Origin: Anthropogastromicrobium aceti
GTDB lineage: Bacteria; Bacillota; Clostridia; Lachnospirales; Lachnospiraceae
Assembly: GCF_025567095.1 (NCBI RefSeq)
Contig: NZ_JAOQJH010000001.1
Direction: 5' to 3' (one strand)
DNA length: 64,000 bases
Numbering within the stretch: position 1 is the first letter of the stretch; every line of letters begins with the position of its first letter. Both the position numbers and the translations under genes were made by a program. A model generated the notes under the pieces. It was not told the origin of the DNA and searched no databases. It saw nothing but the letters and a program-made list of their open reading frames with translations. Of the stretch, positions 8,325 through 16,315 are shown in pieces.

Positions 8325-11108
8325 ATGACAGATACACAGCAAAGAGCGGCGGCAAAAGCATTTGCGAAAAACTGGAAAGACCGTGGATATGAAAAAGGTG
8401 ACAGCCAGATTTTCTGGGTGGAGCTTCTGACAACAGTATTTGGCGTAACTGAAATATCACAGTTTATTTCTTTTGAGGATCAGGTACATCTTGATCACAC
8501 CAGTTTTATTGACGGGTATATTGAGAAAACCCATGTCATGATTGAACAGAAAAGTATCAACAAGAGCCTGACGGCTGTTATTCGGCAGGCTGACGGTTCT
8601 ATGCTGACACCATTTGAACAGGCAAAAAGATATTCTTCTGAGTTGCCTTATTCAAAAAGACCAAGATGGATTGTAACCAGCAATTTCCAGTCATTCTATA
8701 TTTATGATATGGAAAAGCCGGGCGGTGATCCGGAGATTATCCAGTTGGAGAATCTTGAAAAAGAATACTATCGGTTGCAGTTCCTTGTGGATGAGGGAAA
8801 CACTCTTCAGAGAGAAATGGAAGTTTCCATTGCCGCAGGTGAAATTGTAGGGTTGCTGTATGATTCACTGACAAAACAATATGTTGATCCGACAACAGAG
8901 CGGGCAATGAAAAGTCTGAATATCCTTTGTGTTAGAATAGTATTCTGCCTGTATGCAGAGGATGCCGGCATTTTTGGACAGCATGGCATGTTCCATGACT
9001 ATCTGGAAGAATTTGATACAAGGCACATGAGAAAAGCTGTGATTGAGCTGTTCCAGGTGCTTGATACAAAACCAGAAGACAGAGATCCATACATGGAAGA
9101 ATCCCTGGCACAGTTCCCATATGTAAATGGTGGTCTGTTTGCAAATGAGGATATTGAAATTCCACATTTTACGGATGAAATCAGAAATCTTTTACTGGAA
9201 AAAGCCTCAGCAGATTTTGACTGGTCAGAAATTAGTCCGACTATATTTGGTGCGGTATTTGAGAGTACACTGAATCCTGAGACAAGACGCTCCGGCGGTA
9301 TGCACTACACCAGCATTGAAAATATTCATAAAGTCATTGATCCGCTGTTTCTGGATGATTTGAAAAATGAATTGAAAGAAATTCAGCAGATAACGGTTCA
9401 GAGAACAAAAGATAAAAAGCTGAGAGACTTTCAGACGAAGCTGTCAAACCTTCGGTGGCTTGATCCGGCATCGGGAAGTGGAAACTTCCTTACAGAGACA
9501 TATATCAGTATCCGCCGATTAGAAAATGAAGTCATAAAAGAATTGCAGAGAGGACAGATTACTTTTGGCTTTGATGAATCCTCACCAATTCACGTTTCCA
9601 TTGATCAGTTTTATGGAATAGAAATAAATGATTTTGCTGTCACAGTTGCAAAGACAGCGTTATGGATTGCGGAATCACAGATGATGAAAGAAACAGAAGA
9701 CATCGTTCACATGAATCTGGATTTTCTTCCATTGACAACCAATGCGTTTATTGTAGAAGGTAATTCTTTACAGATTGACTGGGAGAGCGTTGTACCAAAA
9801 TATCAGGTGTCGTATATTATGGGAAATCCACCGTTTGTTGGTGCTAGAGTAATGAGTTCTGAACAGAAAGATGATGTGAAAGAAATTTTTCAGGGCTGGA
9901 AAAATGTTGGTAATATGGATTATGTTTGTTGTTGGTACAAGAAATGTGCAGATTTTATGAAGAATACATCAATACGATCTGCATTGGTTTCGACAAATTC
10001 GGTTTCACAAGGAGAAAGTGTTGCTAATTTGTGGAAACCACTATTGGAGAATGACGTGCATATTGATTTTGCATATCGAACATTTCAGTGGGATAGTGAA
10101 GCAAAGATAAAGGCCCATGTGCATTGTGTGATTATTGGATTTAGTATTGCTCCTTATAATAAACCAAAGAAAATATTCATAGATGAACGATATCAAATTG
10201 CAAAAAACATCAATGGTTATCTTTTGGATGCAGCGAATGTATATGTTGAGAGCAGAAATAAGCCTATCTGCAATATTCCAGAAATCGGAATTGGAAATAA
10301 GCCAATTGATGGTGGATATTATCTTTTTGAAAAAGAGGAAATGGAAGAGTTCATAAAAAAGGAGCCTGAAGCAAAAAAATATTTTCGCCCTTGGTATGGA
10401 TCAAAAGAATTTATTAATAGGTCACCGAGATATTGTCTTTGGCTGGGTGAGTGTAGTCCTGCTGAATTAAGAAAACTTCCATTGTGTATGGAAAGAGTAA
10501 GAAAAGTAAAAGAATATCGTCTGCAAAGTACAAGTGCTGGAACTGTAAAATTAGCAGAAAGACCAACAAGGTTTCATGTGGAAAATATGCCAAAAGGACA
10601 GTATATAGTTATTCCTGAAGTTTCATCGCAGAGAAGACGATATGTTCCGATGGGATTTTTTACACCTAATATTTTTTGTAGTAATCTTGTGAAAATTATT
10701 CCCGATGCAACACTTTATCATTTTGGAGTGCTCACATCTAATGTACATATGGCATGGATGCGTGTTGTCTGTGGTCGATTAAAAAGTGATTATCGTTATT
10801 CTAAAGATATTGTTTACAATAACTTCCCATGGCCAGAGCCGACAGATCAGCAACGGCAAAAAATCGAACAGACCGCACAGGCAATTCTTGATGCCAGAGC
10901 ATTATACCCAGACAGTAGCCTTGCAGACCTTTATGATGAACTGACTATGCCACCGGAACTGCGAAAAGCACATCACCAGAACGATATGGCAGTCATGCAG
11001 GCATACGGATTTATAAAAGGCAGTGAAGCCTACAAAAATGAAGCAGCCTGTGTTGCAGAATTGATGAAATTTTATCAGAAGAAAGTAGAAGAAATTGAAA
11101 AAAGATAA
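8325..11108 (+). CDS. MmeI-like (Type IIL) restriction-modification enzyme
   Basis: 927 aa in one chain, the size of MmeI-like enzymes. The N-terminal PD-(D/E)XK nuclease shows D63, E74 and K76 (FIDGYIEKTHVMIEQKS). A helical spacer follows (about 180-340). The gamma-class adenine-N6 methyltransferase has motif I LDPASGSGNF (about 379) and motif IV NPPF (about 502). A target-recognition region (about 650-830, containing FRPWYGSKEF) and a helical C-terminus complete it. One enzyme both methylates and cuts, with specificity set by the single target-recognition domain. All catalytic motifs seem present, so it is probably active. It could instead be a methylase-only phage-defence relative. Confidence 0.88.
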   Translation: MTDTQQRAAAKAFAKNWKDRGYEKGDSQIFWVELLTTVFGVTEISQFISFEDQVHLDHTSFIDGYIEKTHVMIEQKSINKSLTAVIRQADGSMLTPFEQAKRYSSELPYSKRPRWIVTSNFQSFYIYDMEKPGGDPEIIQLENLEKEYYRLQFLVDEGNTLQREMEVSIAAGEIVGLLYDSLTKQYVDPTTERAMKSLNILCVRIVFCLYAEDAGIFGQHGMFHDYLEEFDTRHMRKAVIELFQVLDTKPEDRDPYMEESLAQFPYVNGGLFANEDIEIPHFTDEIRNLLLEKASADFDWSEISPTIFGAVFESTLNPETRRSGGMHYTSIENIHKVIDPLFLDDLKNELKEIQQITVQRTKDKKLRDFQTKLSNLRWLDPASGSGNFLTETYISIRRLENEVIKELQRGQITFGFDESSPIHVSIDQFYGIEINDFAVTVAKTALWIAESQMMKETEDIVHMNLDFLPLTTNAFIVEGNSLQIDWESVVPKYQVSYIMGNPPFVGARVMSSEQKDDVKEIFQGWKNVGNMDYVCCWYKKCADFMKNTSIRSALVSTNSVSQGESVANLWKPLLENDVHIDFAYRTFQWDSEAKIKAHVHCVIIGFSIAPYNKPKKIFIDERYQIAKNINGYLLDAANVYVESRNKPICNIPEIGIGNKPIDGGYYLFEKEEMEEFIKKEPEAKKYFRPWYGSKEFINRSPRYCLWLGECSPAELRKLPLCMERVRKVKEYRLQSTSAGTVKLAERPTRFHVENMPKGQYIVIPEVSSQRRRYVPMGFFTPNIFCSNLVKIIPDATLYHFGVLTSNVHMAWMRVVCGRLKSDYRYSKDIVYNNFPWPEPTDQQRQKIEQTAQAILDARALYPDSSLADLYDELTMPPELRKAHHQNDMAVMQAYGFIKGSEAYKNEAACVAELMKFYQKKVEEIEKR

Positions 11109-11111
11109 CAC

Positions 11112-11300
11112 GCCGGATACGGCATAATTCTCTTAGCGAAGCTAAGAGCGCACTTCTATACAGGCAATTCCATCTGCCTGTATCGTGCGACCTGCGGTGC
11201 TATTCCCTGTTTTGAGAAATTTCAATCCGGGAAATACAGCGAAATCAGAGATTTCGTACAAGGGGATGTTTCCCCTTGCGGCGCAGATGCCTATCCTCGA
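11112..11300. repeat. Intergenic array of short hairpins
   Basis: Four consecutive inverted repeats lie between the R-M gene and the broken acetyltransferase: CTCTTAGC/GCTAAGAG (11131-11149), CAGGCA/TGCCTG (about 11161-11180), CGAAATC/GATTTCG (about 11240-11257) and CAAGGGGA/TCCCCTTG (about 11260-11279). None has a T-run. The origin is unknown; it may be a dispersed repeat or the scar of a lost element. Confidence 0.45.
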
Positions 11301-11337
11301 AGTTTGTGGTTGAATACCTCAGATACAAACATATGGG

Positions 11338-11916
11338 GTGAAAGAAAGCGTGAAATCGAAATTTATGAGGATAGATGACGAGATGTTTGTTGATAAAACT
11401 TTTTCCAGAAAATTGAATGAATACAAAGTTGTTTGCCGTTTAATGAAGACTGCATTTCCCCAAAATGAACAGATACCGATGTGGCTGTTGAGAGTGTTGT
11501 CATTTCGCAAAAATGTCAATTTCAGAGTCTTTTATGATGATGACCAGTTCTGTGGAGTTTTGTATATGGTTGAGGATAATAAATATATCTTTGTGCTTTA
11601 TCTGGCAGTAAATGACCAGATTAGATCAAAAGGCTATGGCACTAAGATACTTGACTGACTGAAACAGAATACAGAAAAAATTATCGTTTTGAATGTTGAA
11701 ACAATTAATCCTTCTGCAGAAAATGCATTGCAAAGAGAAAAAAGAATTTCTTTTTATAGCAGGAAAGGGATTTTTGATACTGGATGTAGATTTATCGATG
11801 AAGGCGAAACCTATTCGGTGCTGGCATCTGATATTGATCATTTTGATTCAAAAGAGTATGAAATGCTTCTGAGCAGATTCTCTTTGGGAACGTATAAAAA
11901 ACATATTACAAGATGA
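11338..11916 (+). pseudogene. GNAT family N-acetyltransferase interrupted by an in-frame TGA
   Basis: Two pieces in the same frame are separated by one TGA at 11656-11658. Piece 1 (106 codons) contains the acetyl-CoA-binding signature LYLAVNDQIRSKGYGTKILD. Piece 2 continues without a gap (LKQNTEKIIVLNVETINP ... SFYSRKGIFDTG) and ends at TAG-type stop near 11916. TGG to TGA (Trp in LDWLK) is the simplest lesion. GTG 11338, GTG 11350 or ATG 11362 could be the start. Readthrough or a base-call error cannot be excluded. Confidence 0.75.
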
Positions 11917-11944
11917 TAGATCGGGATTTACAGGAGGACATACC

Positions 11945-12697
11945 ATGAATAAATATAGGATTATGTTCAGTCCAACAGGAGGAACAGAAAAGGTAGCAAA
12001 AGCAATCACTAAAGAATGGGATAATGTAGAAGATATTGATCTTTCGATTGCTGATAAAAATATTGTTTTGTCACTAACAAAGGACGATATAGCTGTTATT
12101 GCCATGCCTTCTTTTGGTGGAGTTGCTCCGCAACTTGCATTAGACAGACTTACTAAGATTAGAGCTAATAATTGCAAGTGTGTGATAGTTGCTGTATATG
12201 GAAACAGAGCATATGAAGATACTCTTGTTCAAATGGAAGATTATGCTATCAAAGCAGGTTTTAATGTAATTGCAGCTATATCAGCAGTAGCAGAGCATTC
12301 GATTCTTCATCAGTATGCAACTGGCAGACCTTATGAAAAGGATTGCAAAAAATTAGCTGAATTTGGTACTCAGATTTTGGAAAAAGTAGATAAAAAAGAT
12401 GATTCTAAACCTAAAATCCCAGGAAATAGACCATATAAGAAGGCTGGTGCAGGAATGATTCCAAAAGTAGGTAATTTATGCAATGCCTGTGGATTATGTG
12501 CGGATAAATGTCCTGCGGGAGCAATCGTTAAAAGTAACCCAAGAATAATAGATAATGGCAAATGTATTTCCTGTATGCGTTGTGTAGATATCTGCCCAAA
12601 ACAGGCAAGGAAGGTAGATGGCTTTATGACAGTAGTTGCAAGTCTGGCAATCAAAAAGGCTTGTTCAGTTCCTAAAAATTGTGAATTATTCATATAA
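11945..12697 (+). CDS. EFR1-type flavodoxin-ferredoxin protein
   Basis: 250 aa. The N-terminal flavodoxin-like fold has the FMN phosphate loop FSPTGGTEKVA and spans to about residue 150. Two 4Fe-4S clusters follow: CNACGLCADKCPAG and CISCMRCVDICPKQ. It is a soluble electron carrier; the partner is unknown. Start ATG has CAGGAGG 9 nt upstream. It is the only intact gene between two damaged ones. Confidence 0.9.
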   Translation: MNKYRIMFSPTGGTEKVAKAITKEWDNVEDIDLSIADKNIVLSLTKDDIAVIAMPSFGGVAPQLALDRLTKIRANNCKCVIVAVYGNRAYEDTLVQMEDYAIKAGFNVIAAISAVAEHSILHQYATGRPYEKDCKKLAEFGTQILEKVDKKDDSKPKIPGNRPYKKAGAGMIPKVGNLCNACGLCADKCPAGAIVKSNPRIIDNGKCISCMRCVDICPKQARKVDGFMTVVASLAIKKACSVPKNCELFI

Positions 12698-12721
12698 ATC
12701 AAAGAGATGGAGAGAAATATA

Positions 12722-12922
12722 ATGAGTATAGTTGTTAATATATATTATTCTGGTGAAAATGGTGCTGCACGAAAGTTTGCGGATGAAATGATTTCAAGCA
12801 GCACTGTTGACGCAATTCGGAACGAAGCAGGTAACATTAAATACGATTATTTTTTACCAATAGACGATGAAGAAACTGTGTTGGGAAAAAAGAGATATAT
12901 CAATTTATTCGCGAAACCCTAG
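12722..12922 (+). pseudogene. Truncated quinol-monooxygenase-like (ABM fold) gene
   Basis: 66 codons matching the N-terminal half of antibiotic-biosynthesis-monooxygenase/YgiN-like proteins (VVNIYYSGENGAARKFADEM ... NEAGNIKYDYFLPIDDEETVL). After ETVL the usual continuation into a second beta-alpha unit is replaced by GKKRYINLFAKP and a stop. Family members are about 95-105 aa, so the core is lost. ATG 12722 follows GGAGA; a frame from 12707 is open but less well placed. Confidence 0.6.
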
Positions 12923-12945
12923 TTTAACGAATAAATACATCTGAA

Positions 12946-12979
12946 AGTAAAATGATGGTGTTTAAGCCATCATTTTACT
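12946..12979. terminator. Bidirectional terminator between convergent genes
   Basis: Arms AGTAAAATGATGG and CCATCATTTTACT pair perfectly over an 8-nt loop. It serves the plus-strand remnant operon and the minus-strand LCP gene. Confidence 0.8.
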
Positions 12980-12986
12980 CGTTATT

Positions 12987-14003
12987 TTAATAAATTGTCG
13001 CATGCAGTTTTTCAATGGTTTCTGGCCATAAAGGATCCAGATTTTCTCCATTTGAAGTATATAATCCGTCATAAGGAATACGATCCATTACCACTGTATA
13101 ATTTCTGCATTCCAAAGCAAGCGCAGCCAATCCAGCGATTTGTTCAGCTGTAAAATTATGCTGAATTGACAAGTTTGTCATTGATGAACCTAATTTCAAT
13201 ATTTCTAATGCATTCATGGTTTTAAGCTTTTCAAGAAGTTTTTGCAAAACAATTCTTTGGCGTTCGGTTCTCTGAAAATCGTTGCTTCCTACATAACGAT
13301 CACGCATATATCCAACTGCCTGCAAACCATTTAAATGTAATGTTCCAGCCGCTGAAAGCTGATATTCTGACGGATCAAATCCTCTCAATGTTGCCATTTC
13401 ATTGATATAACCATTGATTACTGGAATCTCTGCATCTGTTATATCAAGATCAACGCCCCCGAATAAATCAATTATATCGGCCATACTGACAAAATCAGTT
13501 GCGATATAATTATCAATCGAGATCTGAAAATTTGATTCAAGTGTGCTTTGTAACAATTCAGCTCCGCCTTTGGCAAAAGAACAATTAAGTTTTCCATATC
13601 CAACATTTGGAACATTTACACCAGTATCTCGCATGAAAGAAATAAAAGAAATTGTCTTTTTATTTCGATTTAATGAGGCTAAAATCATTACATCAGAATT
13701 TCCATTCCAGGAACCATCACGTCTATCACTGCCAATTAAGAGTACTTGATACTGATCTGGAATTGCAAGCGTTTGTGACTTCTCTTCTGCTCCATGTTTT
13801 GCAAGATTTTCAAACTTGGAAAAAGCATTCTCCAGCCAATTCACAGATTTGGAAAATGTATTATCAGAATCTAGTTTTCCGGCAACAAAAACTGCGCCTG
13901 GACCATTTTGGGAAAGAATTGTTTCAGCACAGCCAGATAAAATTCCGACAACAGTAATTGTACATAAAAGCAATATTACCCGTTTTGCTATTTTGTTAAG
14001 CAT
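12987..14003 (-). CDS. LytR-CpsA-Psr (LCP) family cell-wall glycopolymer transferase
   Basis: 338 aa. The lipoprotein signal has lipobox ILSGC at about residue 25, so it is probably membrane-anchored outside the cell. LCP signatures: YQVLLIGSDRRDG, DVMILASLNRNKKTISFISFMRDT, YGKLNCSFAKGG and the Arg-rich region YMRDRYVGSNDFQRTERQR. LCP enzymes attach teichoic-acid-like polymers or capsule to peptidoglycan. A lipobox is unusual, since most LCP proteins have an uncleaved membrane helix. AAAGGAG lies upstream of the ATG. Confidence 0.92.
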   Translation of the reverse strand: MLNKIAKRVILLLCTITVVGILSGCAETILSQNGPGAVFVAGKLDSDNTFSKSVNWLENAFSKFENLAKHGAEEKSQTLAIPDQYQVLLIGSDRRDGSWNGNSDVMILASLNRNKKTISFISFMRDTGVNVPNVGYGKLNCSFAKGGAELLQSTLESNFQISIDNYIATDFVSMADIIDLFGGVDLDITDAEIPVINGYINEMATLRGFDPSEYQLSAAGTLHLNGLQAVGYMRDRYVGSNDFQRTERQRIVLQKLLEKLKTMNALEILKLGSSMTNLSIQHNFTAEQIAGLAALALECRNYTVVMDRIPYDGLYTSNGENLDPLWPETIEKLHATIY

Positions 14004-14189
14004 AATCTTTAATTTTCTCCTTTATTAAGACTTGCATTATCGTAGATTGTCATTTTTAAACGTCAATCTCTCACAAGTGTATAGTCTACCACAAAACAAA
14101 AAGCGCGGCAACGGTAAATTTCTTTACGCCAATCTCTTTTTGTGATAAAATCATCGTATTGGAATCTATGAAAGGTAAGACATATAGTT

Positions 14190-15002
14190 ATGAAATTACA
14201 AAAATTATACCGCTATGTACGTCAGGCAGCAGATGAATATAATTTAATTGAAGATGGAGACAAAATTGCAGTGGCAGTCTCTGGTGGAAAAGATAGTCTG
14301 GCATTATTATATGCGCTAGCAGGTCTCAAACGCTTCTATTCCGCTTCTTTTACCATTTGTGCAATTACTATTGATATTGGCTTTGGAATGGATTTTACGC
14401 CTGTTCAGAGGCTTTGTGATGAACTTGACGTTCCATTTTTTATTTGTCATACGCAAATAAAAGATATTGTATTTCATCCTGAAAATCCAAATGGATCTTG
14501 CTCTTTTTGTGCGAATCTTCGTCGTGGTGCACTGATTTCAAAAGCATTAGAACTTGGCTGTACCAAGCTGGCTCTTGGTCACCATAAAGAAGATATTATA
14601 TATACGATGATGATGTCTATGCTTTTTGAGGGGCGTTTTTATGCCGTATCACCATATACTGCATATGATGATAGTCAAATTGCTGTAATTCGTCCACTTA
14701 TTTATGTAAGCGAGGGTGAAATTAAAAACTTTGCACAGCAGTATCAGCTTCCCGTTATTAAAAACCTTTGTCCGCGCGATGGTCATTCTGCAAGAAGTGA
14801 TATGGAGCCACTTATGAAACAATTAACATCTCTTTATTCAGATGCCAAGGATCGCTTTTTTCATGCTATTGAAAATGGCAATATTGATGACTGGACAGCT
14901 GCACGCACACATATGGACGTAAAACAGCTGATCAAAAACAGCAAAATGCAGGAAAAAACAATAAATTCTTCAAAGGCAGATCAGACAGGAGGTGAATTGT
15001 AA
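14190..15002 (+). CDS. TtcA-like tRNA 2-thiocytidine biosynthesis ATPase
   Basis: 270 aa PP-loop ATPase with AVAVSGGKDSLALLYAL at residues 28-44, a CSFC pair near residue 110 followed by NLRRGAL, and LALGHHKEDIIYTMMMS. TtcA enzymes thiolate C32 of tRNA using an iron-sulfur cluster. Clostridia carry several TtcA-like paralogues, so the exact target is not certain. Its TAA is immediately followed by the ATG of the recombinase gene (0-nt gap). Confidence 0.85.
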   Translation: MKLQKLYRYVRQAADEYNLIEDGDKIAVAVSGGKDSLALLYALAGLKRFYSASFTICAITIDIGFGMDFTPVQRLCDELDVPFFICHTQIKDIVFHPENPNGSCSFCANLRRGALISKALELGCTKLALGHHKEDIIYTMMMSMLFEGRFYAVSPYTAYDDSQIAVIRPLIYVSEGEIKNFAQQYQLPVIKNLCPRDGHSARSDMEPLMKQLTSLYSDAKDRFFHAIENGNIDDWTAARTHMDVKQLIKNSKMQEKTINSSKADQTGGEL

Positions 15003-16064
15003 ATGGGAGCTAATTCATACAGTGAGCAGATTGATATTGATAATACATACCGCCTGCGAATGCTAATCAGTACTCTTCCGCCCTATGCAAAAGATTATTT
15101 TCGTGGTATCCAGCCTCATACAGAATCACGCACACGAATTGCTTATGCATACGATTTAAATGTATTTTTTTCATATTTGCATGAAAATAATCCTATTTTT
15201 GCTCAAAAGGAAATTCGTGATATTACATTAGACGATTTGGAGAAGCTTCGTCCCACTGATATTGAGGAATATCTGGAATATTTGCAGGCATATACGGATC
15301 CACAAAATGAAGGAAGCAATAATACAAAAACAAACCATGAATTAGGATTAAAACGAAAGCTTGCTTCTCTTCGCTCTTTCTATCGATATTTTATTCAGCA
15401 TGAAGATATTATGTATAACCCTGTTGATCTTGTAACTATGCCAAAGGTACATGATAAGGCAATTACAAGGCTAGATATCGATGAAGTGGCATTGCTGCTA
15501 GATCAGGCAGAAAGTGGTGATAAACTATCTGAGCGAGAACAACGTTTCCATGACAGGACAAAATTGCGTGATGTAGCGCTTCTTACATTAATGCTTGGAA
15601 CAGGCATCCGCGTATCGGAATGCGTAGGACTAAATATTGATGACGTTGATTTTAAAAATGACGGTATTCGCATTCATAGAAAAGGCGGCAAGGAGGTTGT
15701 TGTTTATTTTGGAGATGAAGTTGAAAGTGCTCTTCTTTCATACATTGAAGAACGTAAAAAAACAGAGGCTGTAGCTGGTCATGAGGAAGCTTTGTTTTTA
15801 TCACTTCAAAAAAAAAGAATCAGTGTAAGAGCTGTTGAAAAGCTAGTAAAAAAATACGCCCAAACTGTTACTACAGTTAAACACATCACACCTCATAAGC
15901 TGCGCAGTACCTACGGAACAAATTTATATCGCGAAACTGGCGATATTTATTTAGTGGCAGATGTTCTTGGACATAACGATGTAAATACAACCAAAAAGCA
16001 CTACGCTGCTCTTGAAGATGATAGACGACGCGGTGCAAGAAATGTGGTAAAGCTTAGAGACTAA
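15003..16064 (+). CDS. Tyrosine recombinase, XerS-sized
   Basis: 353 aa. The core-binding domain is at about 1-150 (SAM-like) and the catalytic domain at 165-350, with Arg in TGIRVSECVGL, HxLR in TPHKLRSTYG, GH in VLGHNDVNTTKKHYAAL and Tyr nucleophile in KKHY. Length and the intervening SEREQRFHDRTKLRD segment resemble XerS, the single chromosome-dimer recombinase of streptococci, more than 295-aa XerC/D. It is translationally coupled to ttcA through GGAGGTGAATTGTAAATG. An AT-rich region with inverted ACTTTA/TAAAGT arms lies just downstream, as a dif site lies next to xerS; that function is inferred. Confidence 0.85.
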   Translation: MGANSYSEQIDIDNTYRLRMLISTLPPYAKDYFRGIQPHTESRTRIAYAYDLNVFFSYLHENNPIFAQKEIRDITLDDLEKLRPTDIEEYLEYLQAYTDPQNEGSNNTKTNHELGLKRKLASLRSFYRYFIQHEDIMYNPVDLVTMPKVHDKAITRLDIDEVALLLDQAESGDKLSEREQRFHDRTKLRDVALLTLMLGTGIRVSECVGLNIDDVDFKNDGIRIHRKGGKEVVVYFGDEVESALLSYIEERKKTEAVAGHEEALFLSLQKKRISVRAVEKLVKKYAQTVTTVKHITPHKLRSTYGTNLYRETGDIYLVADVLGHNDVNTTKKHYAALEDDRRRGARNVVKLRD

Positions 16065-16098
16065 AATATAAGTAAAATTTTTATAAGTAAAAAAAAAA

Positions 16099-16245
16099 TT
16101 TTTGAAAAAAGTTGAAAAAGTGCACTTTATAATGTAAAGTTAAATTTGTTTTTTGATCTTTAGCTGCAAAAACAGCACTTTATTTTTACTACTAAAAATG
16201 ATAATCTTATGTAAAGTTAAAAATGTATTTTAAACAAATATATCG
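16099..16245. repeat. 147-bp direct repeat, left copy
   Basis: Matches 31126-31272 at 146 of 147 positions (C at 16173, T at 31200). It contains two CACTTTAT motifs (16123, 16176), an inverted pair ACTTTA-taatg-TAAAGT and a further TTATGTAAAGTT. It starts 34 nt after the tyrosine recombinase stop. The right copy runs into the N gap, so the real repeat may be longer. Confidence 0.9.
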
Positions 16246-16265
16246 AAAATAGCACTTTATGACGT

Positions 16266-16307
16266 AAAAGCTATGCCAATAGAGAGCTCCTATTTGACAT
16301 AGCTTTT
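16266..16307 (-). terminator. Terminator of the recombinase/zinc-ribbon operon
   Basis: AAAAGCTATG / CATAGCTTTT arms enclose partly paired CCAAT...ATTTG and an AGAGCTC centre. It lies just past the frame-restored stop of the zinc-ribbon gene (16316). Confidence 0.7.
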
Positions 16308-16315
16308 GATATTAC

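Noticed and set aside
11656..11658. TGA read as tryptophan (recoding)
   Set aside because: Core genes such as yqeK and dapF end in TGA, so the genome uses TGA as stop; the affected genes are better explained by decay.
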